64,000 nucleotides of DNA, from NCBI RefSeq assembly GCF_028200735.1, contig NZ_JAQKPV010000012.1, positions 1-64,000 of the forward strand, given 5' to 3'. How positions within the stretch are numbered: position 1 is the stretch's first letter; the number at the start of each line of letters is the position of its first letter. The translations under genes and the position numbers were made by a program. Shown in pieces: positions 1 through 9,679 of this stretch. Under the pieces are notes generated by a model that was given only the letters and a program-made list of their open reading frames with translations, was not told the DNA's origin and searched no databases. The stretch comes from Streptomyces sp. ACA25 (lineage in GTDB: Bacteria > Actinomycetota > Actinomycetes > Streptomycetales > Streptomycetaceae).

Positions 1-367
1 TCCAGGGCTTCCTCCCCCCGGCCCCAGGACAGCTCGCCCACCCCCGGACCTGCCAGGAGCCCGTCATCACGGGTGAGCAGTACTGCCTCGTGCCCGGCCC
101 CGGGACACCTCCGAGGGACTCGGCGGACAGCTCGTCGAGGCCGACCTGACCGTAGCCCTTCCTGGCTGAACCGCACTGTTCCGTCGGACCGGTGGCCTCC
201 GCTTGTCCGGCTGTGGCAGCACACGCACCTCACGGCCCCGGGTCCGGTCACCTGCGCCCTTGACCGGAGCACATGATCAAGTCGGGGCCGCCCACACGTC
301 CTGCGCAGTGCCAGGTCAGCGACCCACGTTCGAGCCCCCCTTCGGGCCGGAACCGTGAACGGCAGGC
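1..367. other. Left-edge stretch without a supportable gene
   Basis: I see no convincing coding region here. A short GTG-started frame at 73-276 on the + strand is rich in Arg, Pro and Ser and matches nothing I know. On the - strand, about positions 1-100 read as a plausible GC3-rich peptide segment (containing VLLTRDDG), but that frame has no start codon upstream, so it could be a decayed end of a gene lying to the left. The last part is the 3' flank of the leftward DUF58 operon. Confidence 0.4.
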
Positions 368-1678
368 TCAGAGCTTCCCGGCCGTCTTGAGCGCCAGGTA
401 GGCGTCCGCGACCGCCGGCGCGAGATCCTCGGGCGGTGCCTCGACCACCGTGACGTTCCGGTGCGCCTTGAGCCGGGCCACCGTGTGCTGTCGTTCCGCC
501 TCGTACCGGGATGCCGAGGCCGCCTGATACACGGCCTCCACGCTGCCCCGCTTGCGGGCCATCTCCTCGATCCGGGGGTCGCCGACAGCAGCCACGATCA
601 CCGTGTGCCGGAGAGCGAGCCGGGGGAGCACCGGCAGCAGACCGGACTCGACAGCTCCGGTGTCCAGACCGGTGAAGAGCACGATCAGCGAGCGCCGGGG
701 GGCACCGGCCAGCGTCGCCGCGGCCAGCGCCCCGGTGTCCGTCTCGATCAACGCCGGCTCCAGCGGAGCCATCGCCCGCACCACGGCCGGCAGGACCTCC
801 GCCCCGGTACGTCCCCGTACCCGGGCCCGCACCTGACGGTCGTACGCGAGCAGGTCCACCCGGTCGCCGGCCTGCGAGGCGAGCGCGGTCAGCAGCAGCG
901 CGGCGTCCATCGACGCGTCGAGCCGCGGCACATCACCGACCCGGCCGGCGGAGGTGCGCCCGGTGTCGAGCACCAGAAGCAGGTGACGGTCGCGCTCCGG
1001 CCGCCAGGTGCGGACGGCCACAGTGGTCTGCCGGGCAGTGGCCCGCCAGTCGATGGAACGGACATCGTCGCCCGGCACGTACTCCCGGAGACTGTCGAAC
1101 TCGGTGCCCTCGCCACGGGTGAGGACCGAGGTCCGGCCGTCCAGCTCGCGCAGCCGCGCCAGCTTCGAGGGGAGATGCTTGCGGCTGCCGAAGCGCGGCA
1201 GCACCCGGACCGTCCAGGGAACCTCGTGGCTGCCCTGGCGGGCGGCCAGCCCCAGCGGCCCGTACGCGCGGACGGTGACCCGTACCGCCTCGTGGTCACC
1301 GCGACGGGTGGGACACAGAGTGGTGGTGACCCGGGTGCGCTCACCCCCGGGCACCCTGACGCGGTGCCGGGAGGCATCGAACGCCGTGCCCGGCTGCCAG
1401 CTGCTCGGAGGCCAGGCGTCGCGGAGATCGGCGACCAGCAGGCGGCCCGACGGGTTGCTGACGGTCAGTTCGACCGGCGCCTCCTCGTGGAGACGGACCG
1501 TGGTCGTGCCGCTGCGGGAGAACCGCAGCGTCCGCACCGGGGCCGCCAGCGCGAGGTCGAGAACAACCGCCGCGAGCAGGACCAGGGCGACGGTGAGCAC
1601 GCCGTGCCAGCCGGGCAGCAGCGCGACGACAAGAGCTCCCAGCGCGGCGAGGAGAGCGGTGCGTCCGGTGAGTGCCAT
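368..1678 (-). CDS. DUF58 domain-containing protein
   Basis: The product has 436 residues. Two hydrophobic segments fill roughly the first 45 residues, so it is membrane anchored. A beta-rich region follows, then the DUF58 core near residues 190-215 with the family hallmark G-D-D-V-R-x-I-D-W-R. The C-terminal third has a von Willebrand A-like LVLDTG start. DUF58 proteins are usually encoded beside a MoxR AAA+ ATPase and are thought to act with it in maturing or assembling envelope proteins; no reaction is established. It is the last gene of a tight leftward operon, 12 bp after moxR. The ATG start at 1678 agrees with the N-terminal membrane segment. Confidence 0.9.
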   Translation of the reverse strand: MALTGRTALLAALGALVVALLPGWHGVLTVALVLLAAVVLDLALAAPVRTLRFSRSGTTTVRLHEEAPVELTVSNPSGRLLVADLRDAWPPSSWQPGTAFDASRHRVRVPGGERTRVTTTLCPTRRGDHEAVRVTVRAYGPLGLAARQGSHEVPWTVRVLPRFGSRKHLPSKLARLRELDGRTSVLTRGEGTEFDSLREYVPGDDVRSIDWRATARQTTVAVRTWRPERDRHLLLVLDTGRTSAGRVGDVPRLDASMDAALLLTALASQAGDRVDLLAYDRQVRARVRGRTGAEVLPAVVRAMAPLEPALIETDTGALAAATLAGAPRRSLIVLFTGLDTGAVESGLLPVLPRLALRHTVIVAAVGDPRIEEMARKRGSVEAVYQAASASRYEAERQHTVARLKAHRNVTVVEAPPEDLAPAVADAYLALKTAGKL

Positions 1679-1690
1679 GAACGCCGGCTC

Positions 1691-2652
<962 letters not shown>

Positions 2653-2656
<4 letters not shown>

Positions 2657-4002
2657 GAGCTGCTGTCCTTGTCTCGGAGGGGGAACGGGCCGGAGTCCGG
2701 GGAGTCCGGCAGGTTCCGGAGGCCGGTCTCTGCGGGTGATGCGGTGGGCGGGGGGCCGGCGGGTCGGAGGTGCAGCTCCAGGGCGTCGAGGCGGTCGGCG
2801 AGCCCGACGAGCGCGGTGTCGTCCGCGGGCGGTGGCCCGAAGAGGAGCGCGCGGACGTCGGTGGTGCTCCCGCCGGTCCGGGCGGCCACCGCGGCGGGCA
2901 GCACCTCGGGGTCGTGTGCGGCCTGCGCCAGACCCACCAGAGAGGCGAGACGGTCCCGGCTCGCGGTGCGCAGTGCTTCCGCGGCGCGGTCCCGGGCGCC
3001 GGCCCGGTGGTAGAGCCGGGCCCGGCCCTCGGTGGTCTCGGCGGCCCGCACGGTCACCGGAAGCCGTTCAGTGACCACGGGGCCGAGCCGCCGGGCCCGC
3101 CACAGGGCGGCGAGCACCGTGGCGATGACCAGCTGGAGCGCCCCCCATTTCCAACCGGGATCGAGGAGCTCGACGAAACTCTGTTCGTCCTCCGGCGCGG
3201 GCATGTCCTCCAGCGAGGGCAGGTACCAGCTCAGCTGTGAGCGCGTGCCGAGGAGCTGGAGAGCCAGGGAGGCGTTGCCGTGGTCGGCGAGGTTCTCGTT
3301 GTGGAGCAGGGTCGGGCTGCCGAGCAGCACGGTGTCGCCGTCACCGGCCGGGAGGGTCACCAAGGTCGGCAGACCGCCGGCCGGGTAGCAGGCCGTTCCG
3401 GTGTCCGGCAGCTGGTAGCGGAAGCCGCCCAGCTCGGCGCTGCCCGCCCGCCGGGCGTCCTCGGCCTCGCAGCCCGGTTCGCGCACTTCCGGCTCCACCG
3501 GGCTTTCCAGCCGGGCGGCCGGCGCGAACACATCGAGGGTCGCCTGGCCGGGAGTGACCAGCACGGTACGGCCGCCGCTGTCCGCAGTGGCCTCGTACAG
3601 GGCTTCCCGCTGGCCCGGAGTGAGGGCCTCCGGGAGGGCGACGAGCAGGGTCGTGTCGGGTCCGGCCGAAGCGGCGGCCTCCTCGACCCCGGTGGCCAGG
3701 GTGGTTTCCACCCCCCGGTCCGCGAGAAGCTCGGTGACGGCCCGGCTGCCGAGCGGAGTGGCCGCGTCCGGGTGCAGCCAGCCGTTCTCACCGCTGCGCA
3801 GCAGGGCGATCACGAAGCCGGCGAGGACGACGGCCACGGCTGCGAGGAGCAGACCACGGCTGCGCAGCCAGACGTCCCGGGCGCCGGGTGAGACGGCGCT
3901 GCTGTCGGAGCTCCCGGAAGAGGCCCCGGAAGAGGTCCCGGCGGTACTGTCCGCGCCGGCGGGTGCGGTGGTGTCCGGGCCGGTACCGGCGGGCGCGGTC
4001 AC
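2653..4002 (-). CDS. DUF4350 domain-containing membrane protein
   Basis: The protein has 449 residues. A Ser/Thr/Gly-rich N-terminus is followed by a transmembrane helix near residues 50-70. A DUF4350 region comes next (about residues 75-220, with the GS-RA-LLADRG-type pattern after HPDAATPLG). A second hydrophobic helix lies near residue 285, and a cytoplasmic tail of about 140 residues ends the protein. DUF4350 proteins accompany MoxR/DUF58/DUF4129 genes in actinobacteria and have no assigned activity. The gene overlaps both neighbours by 4 nt, so the set is certainly one operon. Confidence 0.85.
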
Positions 4003-4721
4003 CGTGGGGCTCCCTGGGTTGCGTACGCGGGGTCCGGCCTGCTGCGCCGGGTCTGCTCGTCGAGATCACGCAGCCGATGGTGATCGGCCGCGGTGGCGTG
4101 CCGGCCGCCGTAGGTGACGGCGTCGAAGGTGCGAGCGGCGGCGCGCAGCCCGTCGGCCAGCGCGGGCAGGGACCGGGCGGCTTCGGTGGCCGCCTCATCG
4201 GCGGTGCGGCCAGGGCTGGGGTCCAGCAGGGTCCGCTCCTCCAGTCCGCGGACCAGGGCCCGCATACGTTCCTGTACGGCCTGGTCCCAGCGGCCGGCAG
4301 CAGCGTGCTCGTCGGCGTTTGCCCGGTGTCCGGCGGCGCTGCGTGGCTGCTCGGTGAAGATCCGTTCCTTCCCGCCGCGCCGTGCGGAGCGGGTGGAGCC
4401 CAGCCGCATGCGGAGCGCGATGAGCAGGCCGAGGACCGCGGCGACGATGAGGAGCAGCCCGAGCCAGCCCCCGGGGACCAGCACGACTGCGGAATCGAGC
4501 AGTTCGAGGACCCGGTCCCAGACCCAGTCGAAGATCCTGCGGAACAGCCCTGGCTCGTGCTGGGTGTACAGCTCCCGGGACAGTTCGCGCTCGGCTTCCT
4601 CCTGGGCGGGCCCCCGGTCGATGACGACCGGGGGCCCGGTGTCGTCCTGCACCAGGAGGACCGGGTCAGGTGGCGCCGGCAGCGGCTCCGCCACGGCGTC
4701 AGTATCCCGTGCGGGGCTCAT
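3999..4721 (-). CDS. DUF4129 domain-containing protein
   Basis: The 240-aa protein has an N-terminal segment, one strong transmembrane helix around residues 75-100 (VVLVPGGWLGLLLIVAAVLG), and a C-terminal DUF4129 domain with R-x-R-AL-R-GLEERTLLDPSPGRTADE. DUF4129 is found at the C-terminus of transglutaminase-like membrane proteins and in stand-alone form in MoxR operons. The start overlaps the upstream membrane protein gene by 23 nt and the stop overlaps the DUF4350 start by 4 nt. An envelope-related role is inferred from its partners only. Confidence 0.85.
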   Translation of the reverse strand: MSPARDTDAVAEPLPAPPDPVLLVQDDTGPPVVIDRGPAQEEAERELSRELYTQHEPGLFRRIFDWVWDRVLELLDSAVVLVPGGWLGLLLIVAAVLGLLIALRMRLGSTRSARRGGKERIFTEQPRSAAGHRANADEHAAAGRWDQAVQERMRALVRGLEERTLLDPSPGRTADEAATEAARSLPALADGLRAAARTFDAVTYGGRHATAADHHRLRDLDEQTRRSRPDPAYATQGAPR

Positions 4722-6006
4722 CGATCCCGGCGGCCCGGGCGAGCTCGAGGTCGAGGGCCTCCCGCCTGATCCGCTGGTCCATGTAGAGGAGCGCGGTCAC
4801 CCCGGCGCTGATGGGAAGGGTGATGGTGGAGGAGATGATCGAGCCGATGCCGATGATCGTCAGGTAGGACCAGCTCATGGAAGCCATGGTGGGGCCGAAC
4901 ATGCCGCCGTCGTCGGCCACCAGTCCGGCGATCACGCCGGCCGGGAACTCGATGATGCCGGCCACGATCACGACCAGCACCATGATCAGCAGCTGGATAC
5001 CGAAGATGCGCCACCAGGAGCCGCCCACGAGCTTCCAGGAGCGTCCCATCGCGGCGAAGACTCCCTGGCGCTCGAGCATCAGGGCGGGCGCGGCGAGTGA
5101 GAACCGCACCCACACCCAGATCGCGAGCGGGATGCCGATCAGGAAGCCGACAGCGAGCAGAGCACCATTGCCGGTGGCGGCGCCGAGTATCGGTGGCAGT
5201 GCGAAGGCCGCGACGCCGACGAGCGGGACCAGCAGCACGAGACCGAGAAGCCGTAGCAGGCGGCCCTGCGAGTCGTTCCATGCCTCGCCGATGGTGACGC
5301 TGTGGCCGAGCACGGCCCGGCTGACGACGATGGTGAGCATTGCGGTGGCCAGGACGGTGCCGAGCAGGGTGATGATGCCGGTGACCGAGCCGAAGGCGAA
5401 GAGATCGCCCATGGCCGCCCGGAGTTCGGCGTTGGTCGGCTCCGGGTTGTTCTCCAGGGCCGCCATGCCGGAGCTGTCGCTGAGCCAGTAACGCATGGCG
5501 AGCAGTGAGATCACCTGAGTGACGACGGCGACGCCGAGGGAGATGCCCAGGACGGTGCGCCAGTGGGCGCGGGCGGTGGACACCGCGCCGTCCAGGATCT
5601 CGCCGACGGCCAGCGGCCGGAGCGGGATGACTCCCGGCTTCGCCGCATACGCCCCCCGTCCCCAGCCGGGCTGAGCGCCTCCCCAGCCGGGCTGCCCGCC
5701 GCTCCAGCCGGGCTGACCGTACTGGCCGGGCTGCCCGTACTGGCCGGGCTGACCGTACTGACCCGGCTGACCGTACTGACCCGGCTGACCGTACTGGCCT
5801 CCGCCGCTCCAGCCGGGCGGACCGGGCTGAGCCGGGTCACCACCGGGGGGCGGCGCGCTCCAGCCCTGCGGTGCCCGGTCCTGCGGAGCTCCGGCGTCCG
5901 GGGGAGCGTCCTTGTCCAGACGGGGGCGTTCGGGCGAGCCCGAGGCGTTCGGGTCGTTCTCCGGCTGGGGTGACCCGGGCGAGGCCCAGCCCGGTGAGTC
6001 GCTCAT
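4699..6006 (-). CDS. GPDPase-membrane-domain-like protein with Q/G/P/Y-rich N-terminus
   Basis: The preferred start is the ATG at 6006 (MSDSPGW), preceded by a GAGCGAGAATG context; a longer in-frame start at 6045 adds 13 residues without a good ribosome-binding site. The first 130 residues are low complexity, with five PGQYGQ repeats followed by tryptophan-glycine repeats. After that come about six transmembrane helices resembling the membrane domain that precedes glycerophosphodiester phosphodiesterases, but no catalytic GDPD domain. It is the first gene of the leftward operon. The Gln/Tyr/Gly tail is probably cytoplasmic and disordered. Function is unknown. Confidence 0.85.
   Translation of the reverse strand: MSDSPGWASPGSPQPENDPNASGSPERPRLDKDAPPDAGAPQDRAPQGWSAPPPGGDPAQPGPPGWSGGGQYGQPGQYGQPGQYGQPGQYGQPGQYGQPGWSGGQPGWGGAQPGWGRGAYAAKPGVIPLRPLAVGEILDGAVSTARAHWRTVLGISLGVAVVTQVISLLAMRYWLSDSSGMAALENNPEPTNAELRAAMGDLFAFGSVTGIITLLGTVLATAMLTIVVSRAVLGHSVTIGEAWNDSQGRLLRLLGLVLLVPLVGVAAFALPPILGAATGNGALLAVGFLIGIPLAIWVWVRFSLAAPALMLERQGVFAAMGRSWKLVGGSWWRIFGIQLLIMVLVVIVAGIIEFPAGVIAGLVADDGGMFGPTMASMSWSYLTIIGIGSIISSTITLPISAGVTALLYMDQRIRREALDLELARAAGIDEPRTGY
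5713..5802 (-). repeat. 18-bp tandem repeats encoding QYGQPG
   Basis: Five consecutive 18-bp units in the coding strand of the membrane-protein gene encode repeated Q-Y-G-Q-P-G. Units differ by one or two bases (ctgaccgtactg versus ctgcccgtactg). They are in frame, so copy-number change would alter only the length of the disordered N-terminal tail. Confidence 0.85.
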
Positions 6007-6112
6007 TCTCGCTCCTTCACGGCATCCTGGGGCCCATCGTGCCACGGCCCTGTCTTCTTCGTGTTCGGTGTGACGTCTGTGCCGACCGCGGGCGGAGAGG
6101 CAGACTGTTCGA

Positions 6113-7210
6113 ATGGTTGATCAGAGTCTCCCAGCGTTGCGCTGGGCCGAATCTCCTGACGGCCCGGAAGTGGTGCTGCTCGATCAGACGCTGCTGCCGG
6201 CCCAGGAAGTGGAACTGGAGTGCCGGGACGTCCCCGCGCTGGTGGATGCCATCCGTCGGCTGGCAGTTCGCGGAGCACCGGTACTGGGTCTTGCGGGGGC
6301 CTACGGCGTTGCGCTGGCCGCGGCCCGCGGCGCGGACGTGGAGGAGGCGGCCCGGCAGCTGTCCGGTGCCCGCCCGACCGCGGTGAACCTGGGCTACGGC
6401 GTGCGTCGGGCCCTGGCCGCCTACCGGGCGGGCGGCGGCAACGCCGGGCCGGGAGCACGGGCAGCCCTGGACGAGGCGCGGGCTCTGCACCGGGAGGACG
6501 CACGGGCCAGCGAGCTGATGGCCGGGCACGGTGCCCGGCTGCTCGCCGATCTGCTGCCGCAGGCCGACGGCCACCGCCTCCTTACCCACTGCAACACCGG
6601 AACCCTGGTCTCGGGCGGCGGGGGCACCGCGCTGGCCGTGGTCCGGGCCGTGCACCGGGCCGGGGCGCTGCGCCGGCTGTGGGTGGACGAGACCCGGCCA
6701 CTGCTGCAGGGCTCCCGGCTGACCGCTTACGAGGCCGCCCGGGAGGGGATGCCGCATACGCTGCTGCCGGACAGCGCCGCCGGTTCGCTGTTCGCGGCCG
6801 GGGAGGTGGACGCGGTCCTGATCGGGGCCGACAGGATCACCGCGGACGGATCGGTGGCGAACAAGGTGGGCAGCTACCCATTGGCGGTGCTGGCAGCACA
6901 CCACCGGGTACCGTTCATCGTGGTGGCACCGGTGAGTACGGTCGATCCCGACACCCCGGACGCCTCGGGTATCGAGATCGAGCAGCGTGCGGCCCGGGAA
7001 GTGACAGAGTGGGCTCCCGGGGCGCCGGTGGCTCCGGAGGGGACACGGGTGTACAACCCGGCCTTCGATGTGACGCCCCCCGCCCTGCTGACGGCGGTGG
7101 TCACGGAACACGGAGTGGCCTCACCGGTGGACCGCGCAAGTCTCGCGCAGTTGTGTTCCAGGTCACGTTTGTCGGAGTCACGATCAGGTAATGGGATGAT
7201 GAAGGCATGA
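6113..7210 (+). CDS. mtnA: S-methyl-5-thioribose-1-phosphate isomerase
   Basis: The 365-aa protein belongs to the eIF-2B alpha/beta/delta-like aldose-ketose isomerases. It converts 5-methylthioribose-1-phosphate to 5-methylthioribulose-1-phosphate in methionine salvage. Visible hallmarks are R-G-A-P near residue 50, the catalytic-cysteine motif THCNTG near residue 159, and the catalytic aspartate in IGADRIT near residue 240 followed by NKVGSYPLA. The C-terminal 30 residues are extended and polar. The stop overlaps the mtrA start (ATGA-type), which suggests some co-translation with mtrA. The start at 6113 is an ATG; the ribosome-binding site is weak (ggagaggcaga at 6090-6100). Confidence 0.93.
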   Translation: MVDQSLPALRWAESPDGPEVVLLDQTLLPAQEVELECRDVPALVDAIRRLAVRGAPVLGLAGAYGVALAAARGADVEEAARQLSGARPTAVNLGYGVRRALAAYRAGGGNAGPGARAALDEARALHREDARASELMAGHGARLLADLLPQADGHRLLTHCNTGTLVSGGGGTALAVVRAVHRAGALRRLWVDETRPLLQGSRLTAYEAAREGMPHTLLPDSAAGSLFAAGEVDAVLIGADRITADGSVANKVGSYPLAVLAAHHRVPFIVVAPVSTVDPDTPDASGIEIEQRAAREVTEWAPGAPVAPEGTRVYNPAFDVTPPALLTAVVTEHGVASPVDRASLAQLCSRSRLSESRSGNGMMKA

Positions 7211-7884
7211 AGGGACGCGTTCTCGTCGTCGATGACGACACCGCTCTGGCGGAAATGCTCGGCATCGTGCTGCGCGGCGAAGGCTTCGAGCCCTCGTTCG
7301 TCGCGGACGGTGACAAGGCGCTGGCTGCCTTCCGGGAGATCAAACCGGATCTCGTACTGCTTGATCTGATGCTGCCCGGCCGCGACGGCATCGATGTGTG
7401 CCGGCTGATCCGGGGGGAGTCCGGCGTACCGATCGTGATGCTCACCGCGAAGAGCGACACGGTGGACGTGGTGGTCGGCCTCGAGTCGGGTGCGGACGAC
7501 TACATCGTGAAGCCGTTCAAGCCGAAGGAGCTCGTCGCCCGGGTCCGGGCACGGCTGCGCCGCTCCGAGGAGCCGGCGCCGGAGCAGCTGGCCATCGGTG
7601 ACCTGGTCATCGATGTGGCGGGGCACTCCGTGAAGCGCGGCGGTCAGGCGATCTCACTGACTCCGCTGGAGTTCGACCTGCTGGTCGCGCTCGCCCGCAA
7701 GCCGTGGCAGGTCTTCACCCGTGAGGTGCTTCTGGAGCAGGTGTGGGGGTATCGCCACGCCGCTGACACCCGGCTGGTCAACGTGCACGTGCAGCGGCTG
7801 CGCTCCAAGGTGGAGAAGGACCCGGAGCGCCCGGAGATCGTGGTGACGGTCCGCGGCGTCGGGTACAAAGCAGGATCCGGCTGA
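7207..7884 (+). CDS. mtrA: DNA-binding response regulator MtrA
   Basis: The 225-aa OmpR/PhoB-type regulator has a receiver domain with the acidic pair D10/D11, phospho-acceptor D53 in LLDLMLPG and K102 in VKPFKP. The C-terminal winged helix ends in VRGVGYKAGSG. Together with mtrB and lpqB directly downstream this is the actinobacterial MtrAB-LpqB system, which controls cell-wall remodelling, septation and, in Streptomyces, development and antibiotic production. It overlaps mtnA by 4 nt and is separated from mtrB by a single base. Confidence 0.97.
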   Translation: MKGRVLVVDDDTALAEMLGIVLRGEGFEPSFVADGDKALAAFREIKPDLVLLDLMLPGRDGIDVCRLIRGESGVPIVMLTAKSDTVDVVVGLESGADDYIVKPFKPKELVARVRARLRRSEEPAPEQLAIGDLVIDVAGHSVKRGGQAISLTPLEFDLLVALARKPWQVFTREVLLEQVWGYRHAADTRLVNVHVQRLRSKVEKDPERPEIVVTVRGVGYKAGSG

Positions 7885-7885
7885 C

Positions 7886-9679
7886 GTGACCGAGCGGTCC
7901 TGGCGGAGCCCCCGGCTGCTGCCCGAAGGGGCGACGGGCAGCCGGGCCCAGCCCGCCATCCGGATATTCGGCCGCTGGTCCCGTGGCCCGCTGCTGCCGG
8001 TGCTGCGGCTCTGGCGGCGCAACCTGCAGCTGCGGGTGGTGGCCAGCACGCTGTTGCTGTCCTTCGCGGTGGTGCTGGTGCTGGGTGTGGTGGTCATCGG
8101 GCAGGTGCGCAACGGTCTGCTGGAGGCCAAGCTGCAGACTGCCCAGAGTCAGGCCGAGGGTGGCTTCGCGGTGGCCGCGGACCGGGCCGCCGTCGGGAAC
8201 GACCCGGATGCGGTGGACAGTCTGACGGCGGACCCGAGCGTGTGGCTGACGGCCATGGTGGAGCAGCTGGCCAGTGGTGGCCAGGGGGTCTATTCGGTGG
8301 TCGCGCTCAGCTCCCAGCTTTCCGCGCCCTCACTCGGCGGCGACGGGGCAGTCGTGCCGCGCGGTCCTCGGGCCTCGCCGAACATCAGGCCCGAGGAGAG
8401 CATCTCCCGGGAGCTGCGGGAGGCCGTCGATCTCGATCCGGCGACCCACCGGCAGTACGGCACGGTCGTGCGGCCGGACGGCAGCTCCGAGGCCGCGCTC
8501 ATCGTGGGCAAGCGGCTCAGTGACACCCACGGCAACCACTACCAGCTGTACTACCTCTTCCCGTTCACCCAGGAGGAGAAGTCTCTCAGCCTGGTCAAGG
8601 GCACCATCGCGACGGCCGGGGTGTTCCTGGTGGTGCTCCTGGGGGCCATTGCCTGGCTCGTCGTGCGGCAGGTCGTCACTCCGGTACGGATGGCGGCCCG
8701 GATCGCCGAGCGGCTGGCGGCAGGCCGGCTCCAGGAGCGGATGAAGGTGAGCGGGGAGGACGACATCGCCCGGCTGGGCGAGTCCTTCAACAAGATGGCC
8801 CGCAATCTCCAGCTGAAGATTCAGCAGCTGGAGGAGCTGTCCCGGATGCAGCGGCGGTTCGTGTCCGATGTCTCGCACGAGCTGCGGACCCCGCTGACCA
8901 CGGTCCGGATGGCGGCCGACGTCATCCACGAGGCCCGGGACGAGTTCGATCCCGTCACCGCGCGCTCCGCGGAGCTGCTGCTCAGCCAGCTCGACCGGTT
9001 CGAGTCGTTGCTCGCCGATCTGCTGGAGATCAGCAGGTTCGATGCCGGGGCCGCGGCACTGGAGGCCGAGGCCACGGATCTGCGCGATGTGGTGCACCGC
9101 GTCATGGAGGGTGCCGAGCCGCTCGCCGAGCGCAAGGGGAGCCGCCTGCTGGTCCGCGGGGGAGAGCGGCCGGTGATCGCGGAGGCCGACCCGCGGCGTA
9201 TCGAGCGGGTGCTGCGGAACCTCGTCGTCAATGCCATCGAGCACGGCGAGGGCCGGGACATCGTGGTGCGGCTGGCTGCCGCCCCGGGAGAGCACGGGGC
9301 GGTCGCGGTCGCCGTCCGGGACCACGGCATAGGGCTCGGGCCCGGCGAGGCCGAGCGGGTCTTCAACCGCTTCTGGCGCGCCGACCCGGCACGGGCCAGG
9401 ACCACCGGTGGCACCGGGCTCGGGCTGTCCATCGCGGTCGAGGACGCCCGTCTGCACGGTGGTCGGCTGGAGGCGTGGGGGGAGCCGGGCGGCGGTGCCC
9501 AATTCCGGCTGACTCTGCCCCCCGCGGTCGGCACCCCGTTGTGGGACTCCCCGATCCCGCTGCAGCCGGAGGACGCGCGCAGCGGGCCCCGGCCCGGCCC
9601 TGCCCTTCCGGCCCGGCCCACCCCCGCCATGGCAGCCGGATCCGGTCCGTCGGAAGAGGACAGTCATGCGCAGCACTGA
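7886..9679 (+). CDS. mtrB: Sensor histidine kinase MtrB
   Basis: The 597-aa kinase starts with GTG. Its first transmembrane helix (LLLSFAVVLVLGVVVIGQV) is near residues 55-75. An extracytoplasmic sensor region follows, then a second helix around residues 240-260 and a HAMP domain. The phospho-acceptor histidine sits in VSHELRTPLTTVRMA (about H331), and the HATPase domain has an N box with NLVVNAIEHGEG and a G box with TGGTGLGLSI. It is the cognate kinase of MtrA. The end overlaps lpqB by 14 nt, consistent with the lipoprotein LpqB modulating this kinase, as described for mycobacteria. Confidence 0.97.
   Translation: MTERSWRSPRLLPEGATGSRAQPAIRIFGRWSRGPLLPVLRLWRRNLQLRVVASTLLLSFAVVLVLGVVVIGQVRNGLLEAKLQTAQSQAEGGFAVAADRAAVGNDPDAVDSLTADPSVWLTAMVEQLASGGQGVYSVVALSSQLSAPSLGGDGAVVPRGPRASPNIRPEESISRELREAVDLDPATHRQYGTVVRPDGSSEAALIVGKRLSDTHGNHYQLYYLFPFTQEEKSLSLVKGTIATAGVFLVVLLGAIAWLVVRQVVTPVRMAARIAERLAAGRLQERMKVSGEDDIARLGESFNKMARNLQLKIQQLEELSRMQRRFVSDVSHELRTPLTTVRMAADVIHEARDEFDPVTARSAELLLSQLDRFESLLADLLEISRFDAGAAALEAEATDLRDVVHRVMEGAEPLAERKGSRLLVRGGERPVIAEADPRRIERVLRNLVVNAIEHGEGRDIVVRLAAAPGEHGAVAVAVRDHGIGLGPGEAERVFNRFWRADPARARTTGGTGLGLSIAVEDARLHGGRLEAWGEPGGGAQFRLTLPPAVGTPLWDSPIPLQPEDARSGPRPGPALPARPTPAMAAGSGPSEEDSHAQH

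Noticed and set aside
73..276. A 67-codon + strand frame at the left edge
   Set aside because: GTG start without a good ribosome-binding site, low-complexity Arg/Ser/Pro composition and no similarity I recognise.
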